35,342 nt of DNA, from the NCBI GenBank assembly GCA_947567625.1, contig CANONN010000036.1, forward strand, positions 1 through 35,342. Direction: 5' to 3'. This document shows positions 23,861 through 32,730 of this stretch, in pieces. Positions within the stretch are counted from its first letter, which is position 1. Each line of letters starts with the position of its first letter. The notes beneath the pieces were generated by a model. The model had not been told where the DNA came from, made no database searches, and worked only from the letters and a program-made list of their open reading frames with translations. Made by a program: the position numbers and the translations under genes. This DNA is from an uncultured Roseburia sp. (lineage in GTDB: Bacteria > Bacillota > Clostridia > Lachnospirales > Lachnospiraceae).

Positions 23861-25732
23861 TTACGCTTCCATTGCCTTTTGCCTGATCTTTTCTGCTTCC
23901 TGTTCCTTATAATATTTGCTCTGCAACTCAAAAAGCTCTGCATATCTGCCGTTTTTTTCTATCAGCTCATCATGCGTCCCGCTCTCTGTAATACGGCCGT
24001 TCTCAAGAAGTATGATACGGTCACAAAACCTGGTGGAAGAGAGACGGTGCGAAATATAGATGGACGTCTTCCCCCGCGACGCTTCGCTGTATTTTAAATA
24101 AATCTCGTTCTCCGCGATCGGGTCGAGCGCCGCCGTGGGCTCATCTAAAATCAGCAGCGGCGCTTCCTTATATAAAGCCCGGGCGAATAAAAGCCGCTGT
24201 TTCTCGCCTCCTGAAAAGTCCACGGCATCTTCATTGATCTCTCTTATCAGCATACTCCCGCCTTTCTTTGGCAGCTTCCCATACCGCTCCAGGAAACCGG
24301 ACAGTGCAAGCGTTTCCCGCAAACGCGCTTGCTTTACTTTATCTCCCGGCACGGAGGCAATATTCTCGTCAACCGTCAAAGGCAGCAGCGTAAAGTCCTG
24401 AAACAATACAGAAATCAGGCTATAATACTGCTCTCTGTCAAAATCCTCAATATTTCTGCCGTTTAAAAGAATCTCACCGCCCGTCGGCTTATAAAAACCG
24501 CAGATCAGCTTGACCAGCGTCGTTTTCCCCGCGCCGTTTAAGCCGATCAGCGCCAGCTTTTCCCCCGCGGCAATCGTGAGGTTCATGTGCGAGATCACCG
24601 GCTTTGCTTTTTCGTCATAGGTAAAGCTCACATCCCTAAGTTCTAAGGTCACGGGCGCCCGCTTTATCTCATCCACCTCTTCTTCGGCCGCACGTTTCCC
24701 CTCGTTTCTGTGCTCTTTCGTATCAAAATAATCCCGGATGCTGCTGAATGTATTGCTGATAATACCAAACGACAGCGCCTCCCGCATCGCTAACAGCATT
24801 TGCTCCGCAAAGCTGTTGGCAAATCCAAAGAACAGGACAAATTGTGAAATGCCAAGCCTCCCGTTTGCCGTCAGATAAATAAGATATGTATAAACAAGCC
24901 CGTTTCGCAGAAAATCGAGCCCCGCATCGGCTACATTGCGCAGAAAATACCAGTTGTGCACCTTGCCGTACAGACGATTCATATCTGTCAGGTTATCCAT
25001 ATATTTTTTTGTCAGCCAGTCCTGCATACGAAAAATGCGGATATCCTTGCCCGAAGCCGTCTCCATCGTTTGGTTCGTCAGATAATTGAGTTTCTTGGAA
25101 TAATTGGATAAATGTGGATGCTGCTCGCTGTGCTTTTGCCGTGCCAGCTTCAAAAACCAGATCTGTATGACTGCGCAGGGTATCGCCAGCACAATAATCC
25201 ATATGCTCACTCTCGCTAAGAGTACCGCATAGACGGCAGCGGGAATCAGATAGTTAAGAAATGTTGAAAGACGAAGCGTGGCGTCGTCAATGCCCCTGCC
25301 CTGATAGATGGCTGTGTAAGAAGCGTTGGCCTGCGTCTGGAAGTTCTTCTCCTCGAGCACATCATAGTCCACTTTCATCTTTTTTTCCACATAGGGCTTA
25401 GAATAATGCGCCCGATATATGGTTCTGCTGTTTTCCATAAACGCCTGCGCCATATTCTGAAGCATTGTGCAAACCCACAGCGCAAGAATCAGCACGATCA
25501 AGGTAAAAAAATACCGCTGTATCCCCCAGCTGCTCTCGAGGCCGACCACGACGACCGACGGCAGAACATTACCCAGGATACTAGCGGCTGTCCAAGGAAT
25601 CAACGCCAGAAACCCCATCCAAAAAACCAAAGGTTCCTGGCGTCTTAAGTTGACATAATGATATTTTAGATTACTAAAAAAACTGTACCTGCCATTGGAT
25701 TTTTCCATCCTAGCGCCATTGCTGAAAATCAT
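23861..25732 (-). CDS. ABC exporter half-transporter (TMD-NBD), partner 2
   Basis: 623 residues: membrane domain (about 30-340) and ATPase domain (about 375-610). Walker A is GLNGAGKTTLVK, the signature FSGGEKQRLLFARA, Walker B LLILDEPTAALDP and the H-loop IYISHRLSS, all intact, so neither half of the pair looks catalytically degenerate. The C-terminus is charged (KEQEAEKIRQKAMEA). ATG 25732 is chosen because AAAGGAG precedes it by 6 nt; an in-frame extension to 25795 has no support. It follows the kinase-like gene after about 230 nt containing a possible promoter. Confidence 0.9.
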   Translation of the reverse strand: MIFSNGARMEKSNGRYSFFSNLKYHYVNLRRQEPLVFWMGFLALIPWTAASILGNVLPSVVVVGLESSWGIQRYFFTLIVLILALWVCTMLQNMAQAFMENSRTIYRAHYSKPYVEKKMKVDYDVLEEKNFQTQANASYTAIYQGRGIDDATLRLSTFLNYLIPAAVYAVLLARVSIWIIVLAIPCAVIQIWFLKLARQKHSEQHPHLSNYSKKLNYLTNQTMETASGKDIRIFRMQDWLTKKYMDNLTDMNRLYGKVHNWYFLRNVADAGLDFLRNGLVYTYLIYLTANGRLGISQFVLFFGFANSFAEQMLLAMREALSFGIISNTFSSIRDYFDTKEHRNEGKRAAEEEVDEIKRAPVTLELRDVSFTYDEKAKPVISHMNLTIAAGEKLALIGLNGAGKTTLVKLICGFYKPTGGEILLNGRNIEDFDREQYYSLISVLFQDFTLLPLTVDENIASVPGDKVKQARLRETLALSGFLERYGKLPKKGGSMLIREINEDAVDFSGGEKQRLLFARALYKEAPLLILDEPTAALDPIAENEIYLKYSEASRGKTSIYISHRLSSTRFCDRIILLENGRITESGTHDELIEKNGRYAELFELQSKYYKEQEAEKIRQKAMEA

Positions 25733-25841
25733 AGGTTGCTCCTTTCTTTGTGTAAAGTATTTTCTGTGCATCTCACGCTGTGGATTCTCTTTCAAGCGAA
25801 TCTGCGCAGAAAACGTAACATCTTGTATAATGTTGTTTTAG

Positions 25842-25869
25842 AATATAACACATGTATTCGGTTAAGCAA
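25842..25869 (-). promoter_or_regulatory. Possible promoter of the exporter pair
   Basis: TTGCTT (25869-25864), 16-nt spacer, TATATT (25847-25842) on the minus strand, about 110 nt upstream of the exporter ATG. Two mismatches in the -35 box and one in the -10 box, in AT-rich sequence, so this is a modest call. Confidence 0.35.
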
Positions 25870-25965
25870 GAATTTTTTATATAAATCAATATACAAAATG
25901 CCGACTCTGTGGCATTATAATCGTAATCTGTATGATAAAACTTGCTCTAATTCCCGTAATTGCAG

Positions 25966-26634
25966 TCATATACATAATAATCCTTTACACGATCTCATAA
26001 TTTCATTGCAAGTTACATTCACATCCCTATTGCGATTAATCGTTATCCATTTGTGATCCGCAGCCAAATGATCATATATTGCTTTCATCTTGGTTTGATG
26101 TTTTACAAAATCGCTTTGTATCCCTACAAATGCCCCTGATTCAACTCGATTTGTATTGGAATTTTCTCGTATGCATTCACCAGGGGCAGCCGTAAGATAA
26201 AAAACTATGTCCGGTTTAAGCAAAAAATCAAATTCTTTTTCTGTGTCAAAATGTCCACTGCTATATATAGCCTTAACAATTTCTTTATAAACATAACCAT
26301 CCGTGACAATCGTTATCCCCTGCTCCAAAACAGGCAATATCATATGTTGTTCAAAAGCACTATACCATGCCAACATCAAATAGCGCCAATGTTCTCGATT
26401 AAAACCATTATATTCAATATCGGGCGCCTTAGAAAACACCTCTCCTTTCCTCCATAAAATGGCATAAAGGTATTCCATATGTAATCTTATGTAATCACTA
26501 TCTACAGGCAACATCTTTCTATTTATATATTTACACTTTTTTTCCAGATTAAGCATTTCACACAAAATATAGGCACAAGAAGTCTTTCCCACCCCATCTA
26601 TTCCCTCTAAACTAATTAATTTACCCCGCTCCAT
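25966..26634 (-). CDS. Thymidylate-kinase-like P-loop nucleotide kinase
   Basis: 222 residues. Starts RGKLISLEGIDGVGKTS (P-loop 11-18), the dTMP kinase N-terminal pattern. A later VTDGYVYKEIVKAIYSSG stands where Tmk has DRY/DRW, and PDIVFYLTAAPGECIREN is the region before the LID. Lengths fit Tmk (about 210), but the DR motif is altered to DG and the middle part is unusual, so it may phosphorylate a different (modified) nucleotide. GGGGAGGG precedes the ATG at a suitable distance. AT-rich codon use like its upstream neighbours and unlike the GC-rich genes before 21 kb. It is 94 nt downstream of the NDT-like gene. Housekeeping Tmk is expected elsewhere. Confidence 0.7.
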   Translation of the reverse strand: MERGKLISLEGIDGVGKTSCAYILCEMLNLEKKCKYINRKMLPVDSDYIRLHMEYLYAILWRKGEVFSKAPDIEYNGFNREHWRYLMLAWYSAFEQHMILPVLEQGITIVTDGYVYKEIVKAIYSSGHFDTEKEFDFLLKPDIVFYLTAAPGECIRENSNTNRVESGAFVGIQSDFVKHQTKMKAIYDHLAADHKWITINRNRDVNVTCNEIMRSCKGLLCI

Positions 26635-26728
26635 ATTCTAACCCTCCCCTTTCTTAGGTATCGTTACATTTCGGTTAAACTTAGATACAGCTTAACTACT
26701 TTCAATATAATGGCCTTAATAAATACTC

Positions 26729-27499
26729 TTAAAAGTTTAGACCTATCTCATACGGAAATGGAATTGACAAATCTTTTGGTCTTTCCGTAAATATAATTCT
26801 CTTAGAATGGGCGATCATAAAGCCAAACTCGAACATAGTTCCTTTTCCAACTACGCCTTTGGGATTGCAAACTATAATAGCATCAGCATGTCTAAACTTA
26901 TCCATATGTTCATATTTGTGCCTCCATGCATCTCGCTCATTTTTAAGTGGCTCCTGCCCCTCTAAAAGAATAAAATCTGTTCCTAATGTCTCTGGCACAA
27001 CTTTCGTCGTCCAGGGGCTCAACACTTTTACATTGTATATGCCTAACAAATTCATAATATCATCTATTTCTTTTAAATGTTGTTGAAAACTCCCACATAT
27101 AACGACTTTTCTAAACTCTTGGATAACCAATCCATTTATCATTCCTTCTAAACCTCTTTCAAGGCTCTTTTCCATATAAAATCTTTCTAAATCAGGTTTG
27201 ATTATATTAAAAAAAAGTCCCCAATTTATATAGATATGAATGATCAATCTGTTCTGTTCTTTCAGAGTTAATGTCTGAAAAATTCCAGTAGCATATATCC
27301 TGACAAACTCGTTATTAATCTTATCAGTATAATTGTTTAAGCTTTTTAAAAAGTTTTCGCAACCAATCAATAACTTTTCTATATCTAAATTCTTTTCAAA
27401 TAAATACCTTTCCCTACCTAATATATGTAACGATTTATTTTTCAGGCTATATATAATGACGTTATAAGATTCAAAATGAATCAGTATTTTATCTTCCAT
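26729..27499 (-). CDS. Protein with C-terminal nucleoside 2-deoxyribosyltransferase-like domain
   Basis: 256 residues. The C-terminal half (about 130-256) has an NDT/N-glycosidase-like Rossmann pattern: RKVVICGSFQ, the HADAIIVCNPKGVVGKG strand-loop and GTMFEFGFMIAHSKRIIFTE, where the Glu in FEF would be the likely nucleophile and the last strand is typical of the family. Such domains cleave or exchange the glycosidic bond of nucleosides or nucleotides. The N-terminal 125 residues (FVRIYATGIFQ, INWGLFFNIIKPDLERFY) are not firmly recognised; they recall a Ppx/GppA-like ATGIF pattern only weakly. AGAGAGG precedes the ATG. It lies between the SMUG2-like glycosylase gene and the kinase-like gene, fitting a nucleotide-directed pathway. 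Confidence 0.55.
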   Translation of the reverse strand: MEDKILIHFESYNVIIYSLKNKSLHILGRERYLFEKNLDIEKLLIGCENFLKSLNNYTDKINNEFVRIYATGIFQTLTLKEQNRLIIHIYINWGLFFNIIKPDLERFYMEKSLERGLEGMINGLVIQEFRKVVICGSFQQHLKEIDDIMNLLGIYNVKVLSPWTTKVVPETLGTDFILLEGQEPLKNERDAWRHKYEHMDKFRHADAIIVCNPKGVVGKGTMFEFGFMIAHSKRIIFTERPKDLSIPFPYEIGLNF

Positions 27500-27592
27500 A
27501 TTATAGCAACCTCTCTCGTAATAATCCTTAAACTGTTAATTACACTTTGATCCTCGTCAAAATATACAGGGAATATTGATGCCACATTTTAT

Positions 27593-28297
27593 TTAATTAT
27601 TTAAGGCATTTATATATTTATCAATAAACTTTTTTTTGTCCTTAGAATTATATTGCATAATATATCGTGGGTGCTCTAACGGTACTATTTTTTCAAAAAA
27701 ACAATATTTACTATTGATTTTTGATAAAAAACTATAATTTTCACCACTGCCAATACAATAACACAAGGTAGCATCAATCCCAAGCTTTATCTGGTTTCTT
27801 ATCGAATTTACAATAAACGGATATAACGCCTCCTGTAATTTTTTATTTTCATAATAATTACAATTAACCTCATTACCTTTTGAATTTTTTTTGACTATTC
27901 CTAGCGGGCAAACAAAATTCATATAAAAATCAGTATAAAATTTTCTATATCCTCCGTATGTTCTCATAACTTCATTAAGGAAATCTGATGAGGCCTGACT
28001 GACATGCCCCCCCTCCAAAAATACACCCGTTTCATTTTGAAGGTGTTCTGTATCTTCAAAAGGTACTCCTGTTATAGCCGTCCCACGACGCGCGGGCGAA
28101 CTTCCAAGGATTATACGCCGTACACCAAAATCATTATAATATTTCTGATAAAATACAGTTGTAACCTTTTTAACCAGTTCTTTTTGTTCACCCAGAAACG
28201 GATTTAAAAGTCTAAATCCTGAAGGCAATACAAGTGTTTCATTCATAAGCGTTTCATTAAATAGCATGATTCTCTCAGCCATTGTTTTCTCTTTCAT
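27593..28297 (-). CDS. SMUG2-like uracil-DNA glycosylase (DUF4918 type)
   Basis: 234 residues. The active-site motif region is RRIILGSSPARRGTAITGVPFED (the SMUG/UDG-type motif 1 with TGVPF), followed by MNFVCPLGIVKKNSKGNEVNCNYY, and the C-terminal EHPRYIMQY stands at the HPxP-like motif 2. The combination is that of the SMUG2/DUF4918 branch of the uracil-DNA glycosylase superfamily as I recall it. It would remove uracil or a damaged pyrimidine from DNA. ATG 28297 is used; an overlapping TTG just before it is rejected. It begins 24 nt after the upstream methyltransferase stop, so the two are probably co-transcribed. AT-rich codon use. Confidence 0.75.
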   Translation of the reverse strand: MKEKTMAERIMLFNETLMNETLVLPSGFRLLNPFLGEQKELVKKVTTVFYQKYYNDFGVRRIILGSSPARRGTAITGVPFEDTEHLQNETGVFLEGGHVSQASSDFLNEVMRTYGGYRKFYTDFYMNFVCPLGIVKKNSKGNEVNCNYYENKKLQEALYPFIVNSIRNQIKLGIDATLCYCIGSGENYSFLSKINSKYCFFEKIVPLEHPRYIMQYNSKDKKKFIDKYINALNN

Positions 28298-28321
28298 CAA
28301 ATGAACTCTCTTTCCTTTTCA

Positions 28322-29566
28322 CTAAGTCATTGCTGTTAAATATATTTCAGTATTGGTAGGAATTAGGTTAATATGATCAAATCCTATATCAAGCAACTCA
28401 TTCTGTATTGATTTTATTGTATCTAAACCACGATATAAGTCTACAAATTCTGTTCCTGGAATTATCAAGCCAGAAATGATACACTCACGCTCTTGATACA
28501 AAAAGCCATTTGCTACAGAAATAATTATTACCGCATTAGATTTCAAAACTCTGCGCGCTTCTAACAATGCTTCTTTTACATTAAAAAAAGATGAATTGTA
28601 CGTTCGCAGAGAAACATATAAATCATAACTATTATCAGGTAATAAAGACAGATTGTCCGCACTCGAAACCATAACTTTTGATAAAGGAATAAATTTCTTT
28701 ATATTTTTCAAACCTGCCTTTGCAATATCAACAAACGTCACATGCTTACAACCAAAAAATAAATTCAATGCTTCTTGTCCACCGCCAACACCAACATTTA
28801 ATATATTAGCATTAGATATATCCGCTGTAAATGCCCCATCGCAAATAGCCATAAATTTTTTCTTCCAATCTAAATCTATGGAACGGGCATCATGTACATA
28901 ACTATATTTACCATATTTAAAATTGAATGCCTCTGATATAGCATCGCTTACAATACCATAGGCATCCTGATACCCTGCTTTATATTTTTTGCAAATTAAA
29001 GATGCTATCGCACTCATCTTTTTGTTTTTAACTAATTCATCTACAGAAATGTTAAAACCCTTTGCATTTAGATTCTCAACAACGAATGAACTAATTCTAT
29101 TATCTGAATAATAGGAACTACACTTAATACTTTGCATACTATCTGCAAAATATTTCTTATGCAATTCCATTATTTCAAGTTTCAAATTGTCTGGATAACG
29201 ATACACATTATTAAACATAATAACAGGGTCCTGATTAGAATAATTTGCCAAGTGCGTATCTGGCAGACCTATATATATTTCTCGAACGCATATCTCATTC
29301 AGAACATCGTTTAAACTAAAGGAACCATCCGCTGATAATGTGTTTACTGTAACATAAACACTCTGTGCCGTAGAAATCCTAAGCTTTTTCGCCTTATGTA
29401 ATAGTATGGAACACCATGATTCATAACACTCTTCATTTGAACAAGCAGCGCAAAGCATTTCATTTCTCTCTGAAACGAGAATAGCCCCTACACATAAATT
29501 GGATTTATTTACTTGTTTAGTAATACTAATAGAATAATTCATCCAGTAAATATTACGATCATTCAT
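28322..29566 (-). CDS. Degenerate RibD-like deaminase domain fused to SAM methyltransferase
   Basis: 414 residues. Residues 1-110 follow the plan of a RibD-type deaminase: YWMNYSISITKQVNKSNLCVGAILV, then EECYESWCSIL at the HAE site (CYE, 47-49; Glu kept), then VYVTVNTLSADGSFSLNDVL where EPCSHHGRTPPC would stand. Both zinc-binding cysteines of that segment are replaced, so the domain is probably inactive or a binding module. Residues 250-400 are a class I methyltransferase: NILNVGVGGGQEALNLFF (motif I), the VTFVD acidic residue (D280) and a YDLYVSLRTYNSSFF region. The linker (about 120-250) is not recognised. Substrate unknown; a small molecule or nucleotide is likelier than DNA, since no target recognition domain is seen. 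Starts with GAG about 8 nt before the ATG. Confidence 0.65.
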   Translation of the reverse strand: MNDRNIYWMNYSISITKQVNKSNLCVGAILVSERNEMLCAACSNEECYESWCSILLHKAKKLRISTAQSVYVTVNTLSADGSFSLNDVLNEICVREIYIGLPDTHLANYSNQDPVIMFNNVYRYPDNLKLEIMELHKKYFADSMQSIKCSSYYSDNRISSFVVENLNAKGFNISVDELVKNKKMSAIASLICKKYKAGYQDAYGIVSDAISEAFNFKYGKYSYVHDARSIDLDWKKKFMAICDGAFTADISNANILNVGVGGGQEALNLFFGCKHVTFVDIAKAGLKNIKKFIPLSKVMVSSADNLSLLPDNSYDLYVSLRTYNSSFFNVKEALLEARRVLKSNAVIIISVANGFLYQERECIISGLIIPGTEFVDLYRGLDTIKSIQNELLDIGFDHINLIPTNTEIYLTAMT

Positions 29567-29679
29567 TTATTAACTCATTTCCCCATAAAAGCGTTCTGTA
29601 ACTTCATAATACTGTTTTTATATCATTCAACATTTACTTACAATAAAAGTCCAAATCAGTTTTATATTTTCATCATGAT

Positions 29680-30336
29680 TTACTTCACATCCACGACTAT
29701 TTCATCAAAGCTTTTTCGAGTAAGCCCCAGCGCAATGGCTTTCCAAAGATAAGAAGAAACTATTGTTGCATTCTTTATCCAATTGGAAAAATACTCTGTC
29801 AATTCTTCCGCTGAAGGTATGCTTTCGAGATTATACATCCATTGAATCGCCCTTCTAATTGTTCTATCCTGTTTTGAAAGCACATTCTCTCTTCCCAACG
29901 AAAATATTAAATACATTTCTGCTGTCCACTGTCCAATGCCCTTTAATTCCGTCAGTTTATCAATAATCTCTTTGTTAGACAACACCCGATATTCTTCAAA
30001 ATCAATTACTTTTTCACTAGCACTTACAGCCAAGGACTTTATGTATTCGGCTTTCCTACCAGATAATCCTAAACTGCGGAGTTCGCTGATTTCAGTTGAT
30101 AAAATAATATCAGGCATAACATCGCCTAAAGTTACACAAAGTCTTTGCCAAATAGTTTCTCGTGCCTTATCGCTAATTTGCTGACCGATAATATATTTAA
30201 CAAGACATTGAAAACCATTCTTTTCTATAGTCAATTCACTAGTACGAATATATTTAAGTAGTTTGCCTAATTTCTCATCCGATTTAACAAGGTATTGCAC
30301 CTTTTCATCTTTTAAATCAAATTTTAATAAATACAT
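29680..30336 (-). CDS. AlkA-type DNA-3-methyladenine glycosylase (HhH-GPD)
   Basis: 218 residues, helix-hairpin-helix glycosylase. CLVKYIIGQQIS (44-55) is the AlkA-family segment. LKGIGQWTAEMYLIFSL (131-147) is the hairpin, and D157 (LSKQDRTIRRA) stands at the catalytic aspartate position. There are no C-terminal iron-sulphur cysteines. The length is that of short firmicute AlkA proteins lacking the N-terminal domain. It should excise alkylated purines from DNA. Start ATG 30336 is preferred over an upstream TTG because GGGAG lies 8 nt before it. The 94-nt gap to the upstream BtrH-N-like gene holds at most a weak promoter. Confidence 0.88.
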   Translation of the reverse strand: MYLLKFDLKDEKVQYLVKSDEKLGKLLKYIRTSELTIEKNGFQCLVKYIIGQQISDKARETIWQRLCVTLGDVMPDIILSTEISELRSLGLSGRKAEYIKSLAVSASEKVIDFEEYRVLSNKEIIDKLTELKGIGQWTAEMYLIFSLGRENVLSKQDRTIRRAIQWMYNLESIPSAEELTEYFSNWIKNATIVSSYLWKAIALGLTRKSFDEIVVDVK

Positions 30337-30430
30337 AAACCTATCTCCCAATATTGATAAACAAAAACATTTACCTGTTCATCCTGTTAATATAATAGAT
30401 TCCAACCATATAACATCGGCAAACTTCACA

Positions 30431-31471
30431 TCATACCAGCTTTATATGACTTATCATATACTCAAATAAAGCTTCTTCCTTTTCATAAACATTCTGAATA
30501 TTCTCCTTTATTTTCTGCAATATTTTTCTATCTTTTGTCATATTATATTTGAGCGTCAACGACAACAATATCTTATACATTTTATCAATTTCAGCAAAAC
30601 CATCTTTTATGCCACCCGCCGTCTCAAGATACCCTTTTTCACCTAAATAATCCATTCGCTCCAGCATAAGCTGTGTGCGCTCTGCAGGAACCGTAAAAAA
30701 TTTAAAATTTACCTTTTTCAAGTTCTCCCCCGCAATGATTTCCTCCAGCTTATGCAGTGTCTCTATACCATAGACGGCCTCAGCAAAATAGTAACCGTCG
30801 CCCAGATTACATAAATGCGACAGATTCGTAGAATTCAAGTAATTTTCACATTGAATTTTCAGTGCTTCCGGCTCAAAACGATAGGCAAAATCTGTTCTGT
30901 TGCGGTACAAAACCGCATCCTCCGACCCAAAATATCTTTGGTTAAGGAACAGCATATCCCTTTTGGCATCGCTGTAAAATGCCTTGCGCAAATCATCAAA
31001 TGAGAGCTCTTTAAAACCAAACCTGCGGTGGATATAAAAATCCCCCACGCTGCACACCTTTCTTGTCCGGTCATAACCATACAACAGGGTCGGATGCCAG
31101 AAGTGCCAGTCATTTTGATACCAGTCGCTGCACGGGATATAATAAGTGTCCAGATACAGCATGATATAATAATCGTGATCAATCATATCTAAAATAAACG
31201 CAAATACATCCTCCCATTTTTTCATGATGAGATCTCTGGAAATCCGCAGATAATCAATACAGGGGCACTGTGTATGGTTGACCAACGGATAAAAATTCAT
31301 ATCCGGCCCATATCTTAAAGTATACATAATCTGATTCACATAATTGCCCATCAGCCAGTCTTTGGCTTTCGGGTTTGTCAACACCCCGGATAACAGATAA
31401 CCGTGTTCCGTATTTGACGCAACGATCGGCTGCACTACCGGCAGCACTTTTGACTCCTGTCCACTTCCCAT
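30431..31471 (-). CDS. BtrH-N-like protein of a natural-product cluster
   Basis: 346 residues. The middle segment, YIMLYLDTYYIPCSDWY, then HFWHPTLLYGYD and VGDFYIHRRFGFKELSFDDL, resembles the peptidase-fold N-terminal domain of butirosin protein BtrH, where residues such as C114 (or D108), H126 and D144 could form an active site. BtrH transfers an acyl group from a carrier protein to the antibiotic, which would suit the carrier protein encoded upstream. The remaining C-terminal 150 residues are helical and not recognised. AGAGGT lies 7 nt before the ATG. The resemblance is from pattern only, so function is a suggestion. Confidence 0.5.
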   Translation of the reverse strand: MGSGQESKVLPVVQPIVASNTEHGYLLSGVLTNPKAKDWLMGNYVNQIMYTLRYGPDMNFYPLVNHTQCPCIDYLRISRDLIMKKWEDVFAFILDMIDHDYYIMLYLDTYYIPCSDWYQNDWHFWHPTLLYGYDRTRKVCSVGDFYIHRRFGFKELSFDDLRKAFYSDAKRDMLFLNQRYFGSEDAVLYRNRTDFAYRFEPEALKIQCENYLNSTNLSHLCNLGDGYYFAEAVYGIETLHKLEEIIAGENLKKVNFKFFTVPAERTQLMLERMDYLGEKGYLETAGGIKDGFAEIDKMYKILLSLTLKYNMTKDRKILQKIKENIQNVYEKEEALFEYMISHIKLV

Positions 31472-31531
31472 TTGTCTTACCTCTAATTTATAATGCTTCC
31501 CGTTCCCATAACCGCCTGTCAGCAGCTGAAT

Positions 31532-32683
31532 TTACTTCTTCAGCTCCTGCTGTATTCTGTCAAAACGTTTACTCTCGTCCTCTATGTTATTCCATGCCTC
31601 CCGCTTTCTTTCCATAGAAAACACCCTTTCATAAAATCCCATATTCCAATTATATACCTCATCGCTGTTATCTCTTCCCTTATATTGATGCAGGAAAGAT
31701 ACATCATCCATCCCCAACATATCAAAAACGCCGGAATCCACCGTGCCAGGATACAATAACTCGGTATAAGAAAGCGTATGGTAAACTTCTTTTTTCCGGT
31801 TCATTTCTGCGCACACCGAAACCAGCCTGTCCCAGTCAACCGGACTTTTCCTGATAAACATATGGATATCCATATATTTGTACAAAACCATATCCTCGCC
31901 ATTGGCAATCTTATAGATCATCGTCGCCTCTCTATAATGGTGTATACATAAAAAAATCAGAAATCTCTCGACGGACAGCGTCTGAATTTTTGCCCCACCG
32001 ATCTCCAGCCGCACGACATCCGAGAGCATTTGCGACGCAGCCTCATTTCCGTCCTCATTACTCAGACGAAAATTAATGTCCACAGCATGGTATGCAAGAT
32101 ATCTCTCGTCGATTGGCTTTAAAAAAGGAACAATCTCATATGTATTCATCCGCGCGAAAAAAAGCTCTTTCTTCGTCGCCGGCATAAAAACCCCGTGTTC
32201 CAATTTCCCCTGGCGATACCCCAAGTCGCGCATCAATTGACAGCACAAATCCAAATCCTTTACATCAACCATCAAGTCGGAATCTCCCGATATCCGCTCG
32301 CCTTTTTCATAGTATAAAACATTTAAAACCGCCCCCTTCATAAAGGCATAGCGAACACCGTTCTCATATAACACCTCGTCAATCCGTCGTATTTCCTGCT
32401 GATGTAACTTTGTTCTCTGCACCATCTCCTCGTACACCGCCCGCAGATAAAAATGGATTCTCCACGGGATCCCATTCATTCCCCGCAATTTCCGGTACAC
32501 AACTCCATTGACACGGTGGTAAAGAATCAATCCCAAAAAGGACGCCCAATCCATATCCTGCTGCTTTAACAGTTTCTGAACATATGCGCTCTCATCCTCT
32601 TCCAATTGATTTCTGGAGCACAGCAGCATAACCTGCTCATGCGTTTTATACGGTTGTAATTTATCTATAACATAGCTGCTCAT
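31532..32683 (-). CDS. NTP_transf_5-type uncharacterised nucleotidyltransferase
   Basis: 383 residues. RYAFMKGAVLNVLYYEKG (111-128) followed by RISGDSDLMVD (130-140) is the lysine-glycine plus GDSDxxVD core of the Nucleotidyltransferase_5 family (PF14907 type), which is common in lasso-peptide, capsule and other biosynthetic clusters. The likely metal ligands are D134, D136 and D140. Flanking helices (Leu-rich, 40-110) are as in the family. No substrate is known for most members. I start at ATG 32683, which has GAGGAGG at a good distance; an upstream ATG (32734) overlapping the dehydrogenase stop by 4 nt is an alternative. Confidence 0.7.
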   Translation of the reverse strand: MSSYVIDKLQPYKTHEQVMLLCSRNQLEEDESAYVQKLLKQQDMDWASFLGLILYHRVNGVVYRKLRGMNGIPWRIHFYLRAVYEEMVQRTKLHQQEIRRIDEVLYENGVRYAFMKGAVLNVLYYEKGERISGDSDLMVDVKDLDLCCQLMRDLGYRQGKLEHGVFMPATKKELFFARMNTYEIVPFLKPIDERYLAYHAVDINFRLSNEDGNEAASQMLSDVVRLEIGGAKIQTLSVERFLIFLCIHHYREATMIYKIANGEDMVLYKYMDIHMFIRKSPVDWDRLVSVCAEMNRKKEVYHTLSYTELLYPGTVDSGVFDMLGMDDVSFLHQYKGRDNSDEVYNWNMGFYERVFSMERKREAWNNIEDESKRFDRIQQELKK

Positions 32684-32730
32684 AAGTATCCTCCTCGTTG
32701 CTTTTTTATATTTCTGCGCTGCTTTGGTAT

